5,307 nucleotides of DNA from Nitrospirota bacterium (GTDB lineage Bacteria > Nitrospirota > UBA9217), in contig DAIDTZ010000327.1 in assembly GCA_027456925.1 (NCBI GenBank), positions 1-5,307 of the forward strand, written 5' to 3'. The notes under the pieces were generated by a model. The model was not told the DNA's origin, ran no database searches, and worked only from the letters and a program-made list of their open reading frames with translations. Both the position numbers and the translations under genes were made by a program. Position 1 is the first letter of the stretch. Each line of letters opens with the position of its first letter. Below are positions 1 to 5,307 of the stretch, one piece after another.

Positions 1-301
1 GGATAAGGCTCTCAAGTGCGGCCCGAAAGTCCGGCTTCTCCATCCGTTTTTGCAGGAGCTCAAGGCACTGGAGGATGGGCAACCCTGCTTTTACGAGCGT
101 GGAAAACTCCTGATTGAAGAGAAGAAAATCTTTTGCGCTGCTCCTGCCGCGCCGGAGTCCCGTCTTTTTTTTGTCGAGGCTCAGGACCAGGCAGCCTCTG
201 CCTTCAAGGTCCCGCCGCAATTCTTCGGCGTCCGTTGCCATGGACTCATCAACGAACGAGGTGCCATCTTCGCGCACGGCCTTGTAGGTAAAGAGCGGCA
301 T
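1..301 (-). CDS. GspF/PilC family inner-membrane platform protein, N-terminal part (cut by window edge)
   Basis: This is the first 100 residues of a type II secretion/type IV pilus F-domain protein. The family forms the cytoplasmic-membrane platform that couples the assembly ATPase to pseudopilin or pilin polymerisation. The translation begins MPLFTYKAVREDG, the usual opening of GspF/PilC proteins (an M-P-x-F-x-Y-x-A pattern). After a short charged linker (residues 44-57) comes the start of the first F domain, with LFNQEFSTLVKAGLPI at about 61-76, a family hallmark. The transmembrane helices would lie beyond the window. An in-frame ATG 12 bases upstream (311-313) is possible, but the family's start favours 299-301. 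I see no strong ribosome binding site for either. No GspE/PilB ATPase gene lies just upstream, where one often sits; the neighbour is a broken MFS gene. GspF and PilC cannot be told apart from this fragment. Confidence 0.85.
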   Translation of the reverse strand, partial: MPLFTYKAVREDGTSFVDESMATDAEELRRDLEGRGCLVLSLDKKKTGLRRGRSSAKDFLLFNQEFSTLVKAGLPILQCLELLQKRMEKPDFRAALESLI

Positions 302-371
302 GGGTTTTATCATACCGTGAAAATATGGTGAAGTCAATCAAGGGACGGGAGATAACGATGGAGTATTTTAT

Positions 372-395
372 AAGGGTGCCGGATGAACGGCCCTT
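372..395. terminator. Hairpin between the MFS gene and the GspF/PilC gene, possible terminator
   Basis: AAGGG (372-376) pairs with CCCTT (391-395), and CCG (379-381) with CGG (388-390), leaving a 2-base bulge and a 6-base loop. A run of five T (394-398) overlaps the right arm and continues past it on the plus strand, so the intrinsic-terminator shape is better for plus-strand transcription. On the minus strand the hairpin is followed only by an A/T-rich stretch without a clean T run. It lies 16 bases after the MFS stop codon, so it may still end that transcript. It is the only structure I see in this gap. Confidence 0.3.
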
Positions 396-410
396 TTTGG
401 TACGACAGGG

Positions 411-1551
411 CTATTCCACACCGCCCGCCTCGTAGCCGCGAAAGAACCGCGCGTAGAGGACCAGGTAAGCTGCCTGCAAGCCTGCCGCGACGAAGAAGGG
501 CGCTCTCAACATCCCCGCGTGCAGCATGAACCCCGCAATCACCGGCCCCACTGCGCGGGGAATCTGGATCGATACGTTCTGTAAACTTGACGCCAATCCC
601 CGCCGGTCGCGCGTTAAACCAACGACGAGCGCCTGCCGCACGCCCGCGGTACCCTGGTTGAACCCGGCGCGGAGCGCGAACAAGACCGCCGCGACGCCGA
701 ATAGGGGCATGAGCGGAACCGCTATCAGCAGCGCGAGCCCGATGCCGCGCATGACGATCACCGGCCGGATCAACCCGTGTCTCTTCACCATCCGTGCGAC
801 GACGATCGAACCGAGCGCGCCGAACACGAAGCTTGCGGCGAGCGCAGGTCCGATAGACCCTGGGCCGCGCAGGAAGCGCAGCGCGAACCAGTAGGCGATG
901 AGCGGGGCAATCATGCCGATGCCCAGGCCGTTGAGGGTGTTGGCGATGACCAGGCGCGTCAGCATGCGGTTTTCGCTGCGGCGTTCGGAGTGCTCTGCCG
1001 GGCGTTTGGGCGAAGGCACGGGGGCAGGTTCATGCAGACCGGCGATGAGCATGAAGGCCGCGACCGAGCCGGCCAAAGAGAGCAGGAAGAGCGGACGGTA
1101 GGCGAGCACGCTGCCGAGGGGGCCGATAAGAAGTTGGACGCCGCCCGCCAGCAGCGCCCCGAGCGCCATGCCGCTGAAGCCGATGGCGGCATTGAGGCTT
1201 AACACCGAGCCGCGCCTTTTCGCAGGCAGCGCTTGCGCGAGCCAGGCTTGCTCAAGCGGACCGAAGGGGCCGGCGCTGCCGTTGGCGCCGCGCCCGAAGC
1301 CGCCGGCGATAGCGGCCAGCACGAGCGCCGGCGGCCACACGGTGACCAACGCGAGCAGCGCGGCCGCTCAGGGGACCTACGGCCAGCGTGAGCACGGCGC
1401 CTGTCAGCAGCGCCGCCGAAAGCGTGGCGCCGATCGCAGGCGCCGACCACCCCAGGGCATGCAGGTAGAGCGTGAACGCCGCGACCAGCGCGCCCTGACC
1501 GAGGCTGCGCGCGGCGCGCGCGGCCATCAGGCGACGGACCGCAGCCGGCAA
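411..1551 (-). pseudogene. MFS transporter, 12 membrane helices, frameshifted near helix 2-3 loop
   Basis: This is a major facilitator superfamily carrier of about 380 residues, probably a drug or metabolite exporter; its substrate cannot be told. The reading frame is in two pieces. The upstream piece carries helix 1 (around ALVAAFTLYLHAL) and helix 2, ending GPLSGR. The downstream piece, read in a different frame, resumes at AALLALVTVWPP and runs through ten more hydrophobic segments to the TAG at 411-413. The downstream frame has a TGA at 1368-1370, so the shift lies between about 1349 and 1367. Conserved motif A (G-x-L-S/A-D-R-x-G-R-R) should sit exactly there and is mostly missing, which suggests a small deletion. 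Start candidates are TTG 1549-1551 (chosen, with an AGAGGGG-like ribosome site about 9 bases upstream), ATG 1525-1527, and TTG 1600-1602 overlapping the deacetylase end. The gene is visibly GC-rich. It follows the deacetylase gene by about 32 bases. Confidence 0.8.
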
Positions 1552-1583
1552 GGCGGCGCTACCCCTCTGGACCTTCCTTTTCG

Positions 1584-2627
1584 CTATCCCAAGCTCTTCC
1601 AATATTTTTTCTGATGGGAAATAACATTTCGGATTACGGACTCGGCTGCAGGCGCGGCAGGGATGCTGACGGTCTGAGGCGGACCGAGGAAGGCGTTCAG
1701 CACGGCCCGCACGCCTTCGCGCAGGCCGTCGGGATCGTACCCGCCTTCGAGCGTCATGAGCACCTTGCCCTTGCAGGTTTTCTCCGCAATGCCGCGTACG
1801 ATCGAGGCAAGGCCGCCGAAACCTTCACCCGTGACCCCCATGCCGCCGAGGGGGTCCTTGATGTAAGGATCAAAACCCGCTGAGACGAGCACGAGCTCCG
1901 GCTGGTATTCGAGGGCGATGGGCCTGAGGACGCTTTCATACACGTCCAGGTATTACCGGTCGCCGAATCCGTGCGGAAAGGGGGCATTGACGGTGTAGCC
2001 TTCGCCCGCGCCGCTGCCGACTTCATCGAAATTTCCCGTGCCGGGGTAGTAGGGATACTGGTGAGAGGAGAAGTAAAGCACTGCGGGGTCGTCATAGAAT
2101 GCGTGCTGCGTCCCGTTGCCGTGGTGCAGGTCCCAGTCCACGATGAGAATGCGGCGAAGCCCGTACTTCTCTTTTGCATATTCTGCGGCGATCGCAATGT
2201 TATTGAAGAGGCAGAAGCCCATGCCGTGTCCCGATTCCGCGTGGTGGCCGGGGGGGCGGACGAAGGCAAAAACAGAAGACAGGGTCCGGGGGCCAGGGGC
2301 CGGGGTCAGGAGCGAATCTACTGCTTCAAGCAGGCCTCCGGCTGCGAGGCGGGCGATTTCGTAGGAGCGGGCGGAAAGCCCGGTGTCGGGATCGAGCTGC
2401 GAGTGGACCTTTCCCGCGGTGCCGGCTACCACCTGTATGTAAAGAGGGTCATGAATAAGAGCAAGTTCGTTTTCGGTCGCGAGACGGGGCTGGATCTGCG
2501 GGAGGCTGCTGAATTCCTTTTCGAGGAGAGCGTGGATCACACGCAAGCGGTTGGGGCTCTCGGGATGGCCCATGCCGGCGTTGTGCTCAAGGTAGCGGTC
2601 GTCTTTGATGATCGCAAGTGATGACAT
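1584..2627 (-). pseudogene. Class II histone deacetylase-like amidohydrolase, interrupted by an in-frame TAA
   Basis: This zinc-dependent deacetylase belongs to the HDAC/AcuC/acetylpolyamine amidohydrolase superfamily, which hydrolyses acetyl-lysine-like or acetylpolyamine amides in the cytoplasm. Counting from ATG 2625-2627 (GGGGA lies just upstream), the motifs are HNAGMGHPESPNR at about 15-27, RPPGHHAE with the catalytic His pair at 128-129, DWDLHHGNGTQ with zinc ligands D166 and H168, SAGFD with the third zinc ligand D253, and EGGYD with the transition-state tyrosine Y297. Full length would be 347 codons, normal for the family. Codon 225 is TAA (1953-1955), in the middle of GDR-stop-YLDVYES, and the same frame continues unbroken to TAG at 1584-1586. 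As written, the product is a 224-residue fragment (1953-2627) lacking D253 and Y297, so it should be inactive. The rest is an open frame from a GTG at 1941-1943. Its natural substrate cannot be told. A TTG start at 2643-2645 is less likely. Confidence 0.88.
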
Positions 2628-2703
2628 TTTCCCCGCACGGAGCAACTGAAAAAGGGCGGGTGGTTAAAGTACTTTGCAAACCGGGACCTTTAATTTTGGC
2701 GCA

Positions 2704-2833
2704 CTCGTAAAAGTCAGAAAAGCCGTCTTTGCGAGCGTAGCGAAGCAATCTCGTAGTTCGTATCTGCCTGATAAATCGAGATTGCCGCGTCGCTCCGCTC
2801 CTCGCAATGACAGCACTGGGGACTTTTTACGAG
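2704..2833. repeat. Nested imperfect palindromic repeat, about 130 bp, MITE/REP-like
   Basis: Outer arms CTCGTAAAAGTC (2704-2715) and GACTTTTTACGAG (2821-2833) are inverted copies with a one-base length difference. Inner arms at about 2725-2753 (GTCTTTGCGAGCGTAGCGAA and following) and 2777-2811 (CGAGATTGCCGCGTCGC and following, ending GCAATGAC) also pair, with short gaps. The GCGAGCG-AGCGAAGCAATCTC core resembles a palindromic repeat that I recall from intergenic DNA of many deltaproteobacteria and Nitrospirota. No transposase or open frame is inside. A transcript could fold into a long hairpin. The element lies about 77 bases upstream of the deacetylase start. Confidence 0.75.
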
Positions 2834-2859
2834 ATCATCACAAAAACTAACCCAATTTT

Positions 2860-2926
2860 CACACGGAGCCACAAAGATCATAAAGAAGGCTTTTAGTTTT
2901 TCTTCGTGGCTTGGTGCCTTCGTGTG
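2860..2926. repeat. Second imperfect inverted repeat (CACACGGAGCCAC... type)
   Basis: The left arm at 2860-2877 (CACACGGAGCCACAAAGA) and the reverse complement of the right arm at 2901-2926 share CACACG at the outer edge and GCCAC-AAGA at the inner edge. The right arm holds about 8 extra bases between these blocks. The A/T-rich centre holds CTTTTAGTTTTTC. Sequences of this CGTGGCTCCGTGTG style also recur between genes in environmental genomes, from memory. It starts 26 bases beyond the first repeat, and together they fill most of the 2628-3025 gap, where I see no gene. Confidence 0.6.
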
Positions 2927-2973
2927 AGATCGGCTTTGATTTTGAATTCATGCTTCATCGCCGCGGATCGTGC

Positions 2974-3004
2974 AAAACGAGGGAAGGCCCGCATTCCTTG
3001 TTTT
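2974..3004. terminator. Weak hairpin downstream of the lysine-rich gene, possible terminator
   Basis: On the minus strand the sequence reads AAAACAAGGAA, an 8-base loop (TGCGGGCC), then TTCCCTCGTTTT. GGAA pairs with TTCC and AAAAC with GTTTT, with unequal internal bases between them. The T run at the far edge gives an intrinsic-terminator shape in either direction, though the stem is short. It begins 21 bases after the stop codon of the small lysine-rich gene, a suitable place to end the three-gene transcript. Confidence 0.35.
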
Positions 3005-3025
3005 CTGCCCGGTGAAACGGCGTCG

Positions 3026-3391
3026 CTACCTGCGTTTTTTTGACGACTTCGTCTTTTTCCTGGCCTTACTCTTTGCCGGGACATGTTTTTTCTTTACTGT
3101 ATGTTTCTTTACCGTATGTTTCGTCTTGAGTTTGGGCTTGGACTCGCACTGCTGAAGTTTTTTCTTGAGGTAGTCGATCGTCTGGTTCTCATCCTTGAGC
3201 AGCTGTTCCAGTTTCGCATTATCCTGCTTCACCATCTCCAGGTCCTGCCTTGCGGCATCTCGTTCCGTCCGGGCCTTGTTCGCCGCGTACAGGCTCCAGA
3301 TGAGGAGAATCGTTACGAGCGCTGCGAGTGAAAGAAATATGAGCTTGGCCTTCTGAGCATCGTCCTTTTCGCTTCTCTCCGGTCTTTCCAT
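3026..3391 (-). CDS. Unrecognised small membrane-anchored coiled-coil protein with a lysine-rich tail
   Basis: I do not recognise this 121-residue protein as a named family. It has three parts. A charged N-terminus (1-15) precedes a single hydrophobic helix at about 16-37 (LIFLSLAALVTILLIWSLYA). Next is a highly charged heptad-like segment at about 38-81, rich in E, K, R, Q and L, that should form a coiled coil. The tail (84-121) is almost entirely K/R/H/T/S, with a KHTVK tandem. The positive charge C-terminal to the helix would by the positive-inside rule favour a cytoplasmic tail, although the N-terminus is also charged. Start ATG 3389-3391 has GGAGGA (3404-3409) and AAGGGA (3395-3400) upstream; the latter is better spaced. 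It follows the AMMECR1 gene by 41 bases and looks like the last gene of the unit. The basic tail could bind nucleic acid, acidic lipid or wall polymer; this is speculation. Confidence 0.75.
   Translation of the reverse strand: MERPERSEKDDAQKAKLIFLSLAALVTILLIWSLYAANKARTERDAARQDLEMVKQDNAKLEQLLKDENQTIDYLKKKLQQCESKPKLKTKHTVKKHTVKKKHVPAKSKARKKTKSSKKRR
3093..3122 (-). repeat. 15-bp tandem repeat, two copies, encoding KHTVK-KHTVK
   Basis: Two adjacent 15-base units on the plus strand, TTTACTGTATGTTTC (3093-3107) and TTTACCGTATGTTTC (3108-3122), differ at one base. They lie inside the basic tail of the small membrane protein and, at 15 bases, keep the frame. A recent duplication is likely, and copy number may vary between strains. 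Confidence 0.8.
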
Positions 3392-3432
3392 GTGTCCCTT
3401 ATTTCCTCCTTCGTAATATGCGATATTATCGC

Positions 3433-3942
3433 TTACTGATATCGTCTTACTTCGAACTTGAACAGTTCAACGGTCGTCCCGGGGGCGATCCCCGCCTTCT
3501 GCGTGGCGATGGAGACCTGGTAGTCCACGGTGTCGACGCCCTCAAGGTCGGGCAGGAGCAGGCCCAGTCTCCCTCCCGCTTTCACGATGACCCCGTATTT
3601 GCGTGGATCGAGTTCGCTTTTGTCCGCGACCTTGACCGGGGGTGTGAGCACGTCCACGGTGTATTCAATCGCGTCCAATTCCCCGGCCCGGACGCATTCG
3701 AAGCGTGGATCGCAGGTAGCCGCACTGATCGCGTTTCTTACGGTCTCGTGCGCAATCGTCGGTTCCGTGGGCTGGAACGTTCCGATGCATCCGCGGAGCG
3801 TTCCCCTGATCTTGAGGCAGATGAACACGCCGGCGCGCTCTTTGAACTCAGGCGGCAGGTCTTCGTCCCTGACTTCCTTGATCCTGCCTTCCCTGATGTA
3901 CAGTTCGACGGTGTCTTTTGCAAGTTTGACGAGGGGGTGCAT
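3433..3942 (-). CDS. amrA: AMMECR1-domain protein (AmmeMemoRadiSam system protein A)
   Basis: This 169-residue protein is a single AMMECR1 domain of normal length for bacterial and archaeal members. The hallmark LRGCIGT lies at residues 49-55 and contains the family's invariant R-G-C-I-G core. Other conserved points are the N-terminal VKLAKDTVELYI helix, CDPRF at about 77-81, the EYTVDVLTPP strand at about 93-102, and GLLLPDLEGVDT at about 127-138. In many prokaryotes this protein is encoded with a Memo-like dioxygenase-fold protein and a radical SAM enzyme, which gives the set its name; its biochemical role is not firmly known. Neither partner is in the window. ATG 3940-3942 is preceded by GGTGA at a usable distance. 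The gene lies 46 bases after the polyprenyl synthase and 41 bases before the lysine-rich gene, so it is probably cotranscribed with both. The family call is firm; the symbol is by convention. Confidence 0.92.
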   Translation of the reverse strand: MHPLVKLAKDTVELYIREGRIKEVRDEDLPPEFKERAGVFICLKIRGTLRGCIGTFQPTEPTIAHETVRNAISAATCDPRFECVRAGELDAIEYTVDVLTPPVKVADKSELDPRKYGVIVKAGGRLGLLLPDLEGVDTVDYQVSIATQKAGIAPGTTVELFKFEVRRYQ

Positions 3943-3988
3943 TCCATTTCACCCTGGATGTCATCGTTGGAGAGATCCCTGCGAGGCA

Positions 3989-4972
3989 TCACATTTCCCG
4001 CTGAACCACATAGTCCGCGAGCGCCATGAGCGCTTGTCGCGGCGCTGAGTCGGGGAATACGGCAAGGGACGCTTTCGCGTCGTTGGAAAACGTCTGGGCC
4101 AGGCTGAGCGCTTCATCAACGGAACCGTACTTTACCATGAGCTCCAGCGTGTACGTAAGGTCTCCCTCCGAGACCGCGTCGGCCTGGAGGATGTCCCTGA
4201 TGTTCCCTTGCTCTGCGTCGTCGGCTTTTTGGATGAGGTAAATGAGCGGGAGAGTCACCTTGCCCTCGTCGAGGTCCTTGCCCAGGACCTTGCCGAGCTG
4301 TTTCTGGTCCGCGGCGTAATCGAGGGTGTCGTCGGTGATCTGGAAGGCGAGGCCGAGCTTCTTCCCATACGCGGTGAGGGCGTCCTCCTGCGACAGGGGG
4401 GCCTTGCTGATGATCGCGCCGAGCCGGCACGACGCCGAGATGAGCACGCCGGTCTTGCATTCCACGAGGCGGAAATAGTCCGCCTCGCTGATGTCGGCGT
4501 TCTGGATCTGTTCGAGCTGGAGCACTTCGCCCTCGGACATCGTGGTGGTGGTTTCCGAGAGCACGTCCATGACGCGCTGGATCTGAAGCCGGACAGCGTG
4601 GTAGAGGGCCTTCGAGTAGAGATAGTCGCCGACAAGGATGCTGGCCTGGTTCCCCCAGAGAGAATTTGCCGATGATTTCCCGCGCCGGATGCTGGCCTCG
4701 TCTACAACGTCATCGTGCAAAAGCGACGCGGTGTGAATGTATTCGACGACGCTCCCGAGGAGATATTCCGAATTGTGCTCACGGTAGCCGCAAAGACGCG
4801 CTGAAAGGAGGTGGAGCAGGGGCCGGAACCGCTTGCCGCCCGCGCCGAGGATGTACTTGCTGACCTGCTGGATGAGGGGGACATCGGTGCCCAGGCTCTC
4901 ATGGATCTTGCGTTCCATGCGTTCCATGTCCGACTTGTACTCTTTGAGAACATCCTGAAGGGTTGTTATCAT
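3989..4972 (-). CDS. ispB: Long-chain polyprenyl diphosphate synthase (octaprenyl-type)
   Basis: This 327-residue trans-prenyltransferase adds isopentenyl diphosphate units to an allylic primer to build the side chain of quinones. All family landmarks are present: GGKRFRP at 45-51 for substrate phosphate binding, the first Asp-rich motif DDVVD at 87-91 followed by RRGKSSAN, the second Asp-rich motif DDTLD at 214-218, and GKDLDEGKVTLP at 231-242. Small residues just before the first Asp motif (T81, A82, S83) instead of bulky aromatics fit a long-chain enzyme, in contrast to farnesyl synthase. The exact chain length cannot be read from sequence. ATG 4970-4972 has AGGGGA about 9 bases upstream. 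A strong promoter lies at 5005-5033, giving a leader of about 25 bases. It is the first gene of a likely three-gene unit; the stop codon is TGA. Confidence 0.93.
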   Translation of the reverse strand: MITTLQDVLKEYKSDMERMERKIHESLGTDVPLIQQVSKYILGAGGKRFRPLLHLLSARLCGYREHNSEYLLGSVVEYIHTASLLHDDVVDEASIRRGKSSANSLWGNQASILVGDYLYSKALYHAVRLQIQRVMDVLSETTTTMSEGEVLQLEQIQNADISEADYFRLVECKTGVLISASCRLGAIISKAPLSQEDALTAYGKKLGLAFQITDDTLDYAADQKQLGKVLGKDLDEGKVTLPLIYLIQKADDAEQGNIRDILQADAVSEGDLTYTLELMVKYGSVDEALSLAQTFSNDAKASLAVFPDSAPRQALMALADYVVQREM

Positions 4973-5004
4973 GCGGTTTTTTCCCCTGATTTATCTCTGG
5001 TTGA

Positions 5005-5033
5005 ATAATAGGGGAGACGCAGGGGGTTGTCAA
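5005..5033 (-). promoter_or_regulatory. Sigma70-type promoter for the ispB unit
   Basis: Read on the minus strand, TTGACA (5028-5033) is followed by a 17-base spacer and TATTAT (5005-5010). The -35 box matches the consensus exactly, the spacing is ideal, and the -10 box differs from TATAAT at one position. Transcription should start near 4998, about 25 bases before the ispB ATG. A run of A lies just upstream of the -35 box (minus strand), which may act as an UP-like element. Confidence 0.75.
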
Positions 5034-5079
5034 GTTTTTTTGTGGCGGGGGAAGGGAAGCCGCTCACCGATCATAGCTG

Positions 5080-5126
5080 ATGGCTCGCGCTAAGCCATGA
5101 ACCACGAGCTTAGAGCTATGAGCCAT
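5080..5126. repeat. Imperfect palindrome between trpS and ispB
   Basis: ATGGCTCGCGCTAAG (5080-5094) pairs with CTTAGAGC-TAT-GAGCCAT (5109-5126), giving a long stem with one mismatch and a 3-base bulge around a 14-base loop. Related words (ATAGCTGATGG, GAGCTATGAGCCATG, TATGAGCC) recur within 5073-5136, so this may be a degenerate cluster of short repeats. It starts 35 bases after the trpS stop codon and could act as a transcript-end hairpin, but no T run follows on the minus strand. I see no gene in 5034-5160. Confidence 0.55.
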
Positions 5127-5160
5127 GTATGAGCCAGGAGTTGCTTTTCGTTTCTGTTTG

Positions 5161-5307
5161 CTACAGCTTCATCGCCTCGTTTACTTCGGCCAGGGTCTTT
5201 TGGGCTACGGCGCGGGCCTTGCTCGATCCTTCGGCGATGATCTCGGTGATCCGGCCGGGTTTTGCAACGAGTTCCTTCCGTTTTTCCTGGATGGGCGCGA
5301 GATAGGC
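5161..5307 (-). CDS. trpS: Tryptophanyl-tRNA synthetase, C-terminal end (cut by window edge)
   Basis: These are the last 48 codons and TAG stop (5161-5163) of the class I enzyme that charges tRNA-Trp. The visible sequence starts AYLAPIQEKRKELVAKPGRI and ends KTLAEVNEAMKL. The Y-x-A/x-P-I-x-E-x-R pattern, then a helix with a P-G/x pair and a stretch of the form A-x-x-x-T-L-x-E-V, is the typical C-terminal helical end of bacterial TrpRS. The catalytic HIGH and KMSKS regions lie outside the window, so the identity rests on this tail alone. It is transcribed toward ispB, but about 190 bases with a repeat and a strong promoter separate them, so they are probably separate units. Confidence 0.85.
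   Translation of the reverse strand, partial: AYLAPIQEKRKELVAKPGRITEIIAEGSSKARAVAQKTLAEVNEAMKL

Noticed and set aside
50..331. Plus-strand open frame of 93 codons at the left edge
   Set aside because: It is the antisense shadow of the GspF/PilC gene, whose minus-strand translation has clear family motifs.
1349..1367. Programmed frameshifting in the MFS gene
   Set aside because: No slippery heptamer is visible, and conserved motif A residues are missing at the junction, which indicates an indel.
1953..1955. Stop-codon recoding (selenocysteine or pyrrolysine) in the deacetylase
   Set aside because: The codon is TAA, not TGA or TAG, and the position is not a catalytic residue, so a nonsense mutation or read error is simpler.
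1971..2621. Plus-strand open frame of 216 codons opposite the deacetylase
   Set aside because: The minus strand encodes the RPPGHH and DWDLHHG motifs in this interval. The plus frame is GC-rich antisense with no recognisable domain.
2704..2926. CRISPR array or tRNA/small structured RNA gene in the gap
   Set aside because: There are no regularly spaced direct repeats with unique spacers and no cloverleaf or CCA end. The structure is two unrelated inverted repeats.
2893..3084. Minus-strand 63-codon open frame next to the lysine-rich gene
   Set aside because: It is rich in R/K from an off-frame reading, overlaps the repeat and terminator-like hairpin and the end of the real gene, and has no recognisable motif.

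Overview
The window looks like a chromosomal segment from a Gram-negative, GC-rich environmental bacterium. The closest fit by gene content and repeat style is a deltaproteobacterium (Desulfobacterota) or Nitrospirota; this is inference, since no rRNA or lineage-defining marker is present. All seven recognisable genes lie on the minus strand, so they read from right to left. Nothing points to a plasmid, phage or transposase.

In order of transcription, the right edge holds the last 48 codons of tryptophanyl-tRNA synthetase (trpS). A short non-coding gap follows, with an imperfect palindromic repeat and then a textbook sigma70-type promoter (TTGACA, 17 bp, TATTAT). This promoter should drive a three-gene set: a long-chain polyprenyl diphosphate synthase (ispB-like), an AMMECR1-domain protein (protein A of the AmmeMemoRadiSam set), and a small unrecognised membrane-anchored coiled-coil protein with a very basic, repeat-containing tail. 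The gaps are 46 and 41 bp, and a weak terminator-like hairpin lies just after the third gene.

The roughly 400 bp between that set and the next gene hold no gene. They contain two adjacent families of imperfect inverted repeats (2704-2833 and 2860-2926) of the kind scattered between genes in many environmental genomes. Beyond them lie a class II histone-deacetylase-like amidohydrolase and a 12-helix MFS transporter, apparently one transcription unit. Both are broken as written. The deacetylase has a single in-frame TAA that removes a zinc ligand and the catalytic tyrosine. The transporter has a frameshift at the conserved loop between helices 2 and 3. They may be decaying together or the sequence may carry errors. 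The left edge holds the first 100 codons of a GspF/PilC-type inner-membrane platform protein of a type II secretion or type IV pilus system.

The polyprenyl synthase supplies quinone or lipid-carrier side chains, and TrpRS is housekeeping. No complete new system is visible. The points most worth a second look are the paired gene lesions, the clustered palindromic repeats, the unrecognised lysine-rich protein, and the AMMECR1 protein standing apart from its usual partners.
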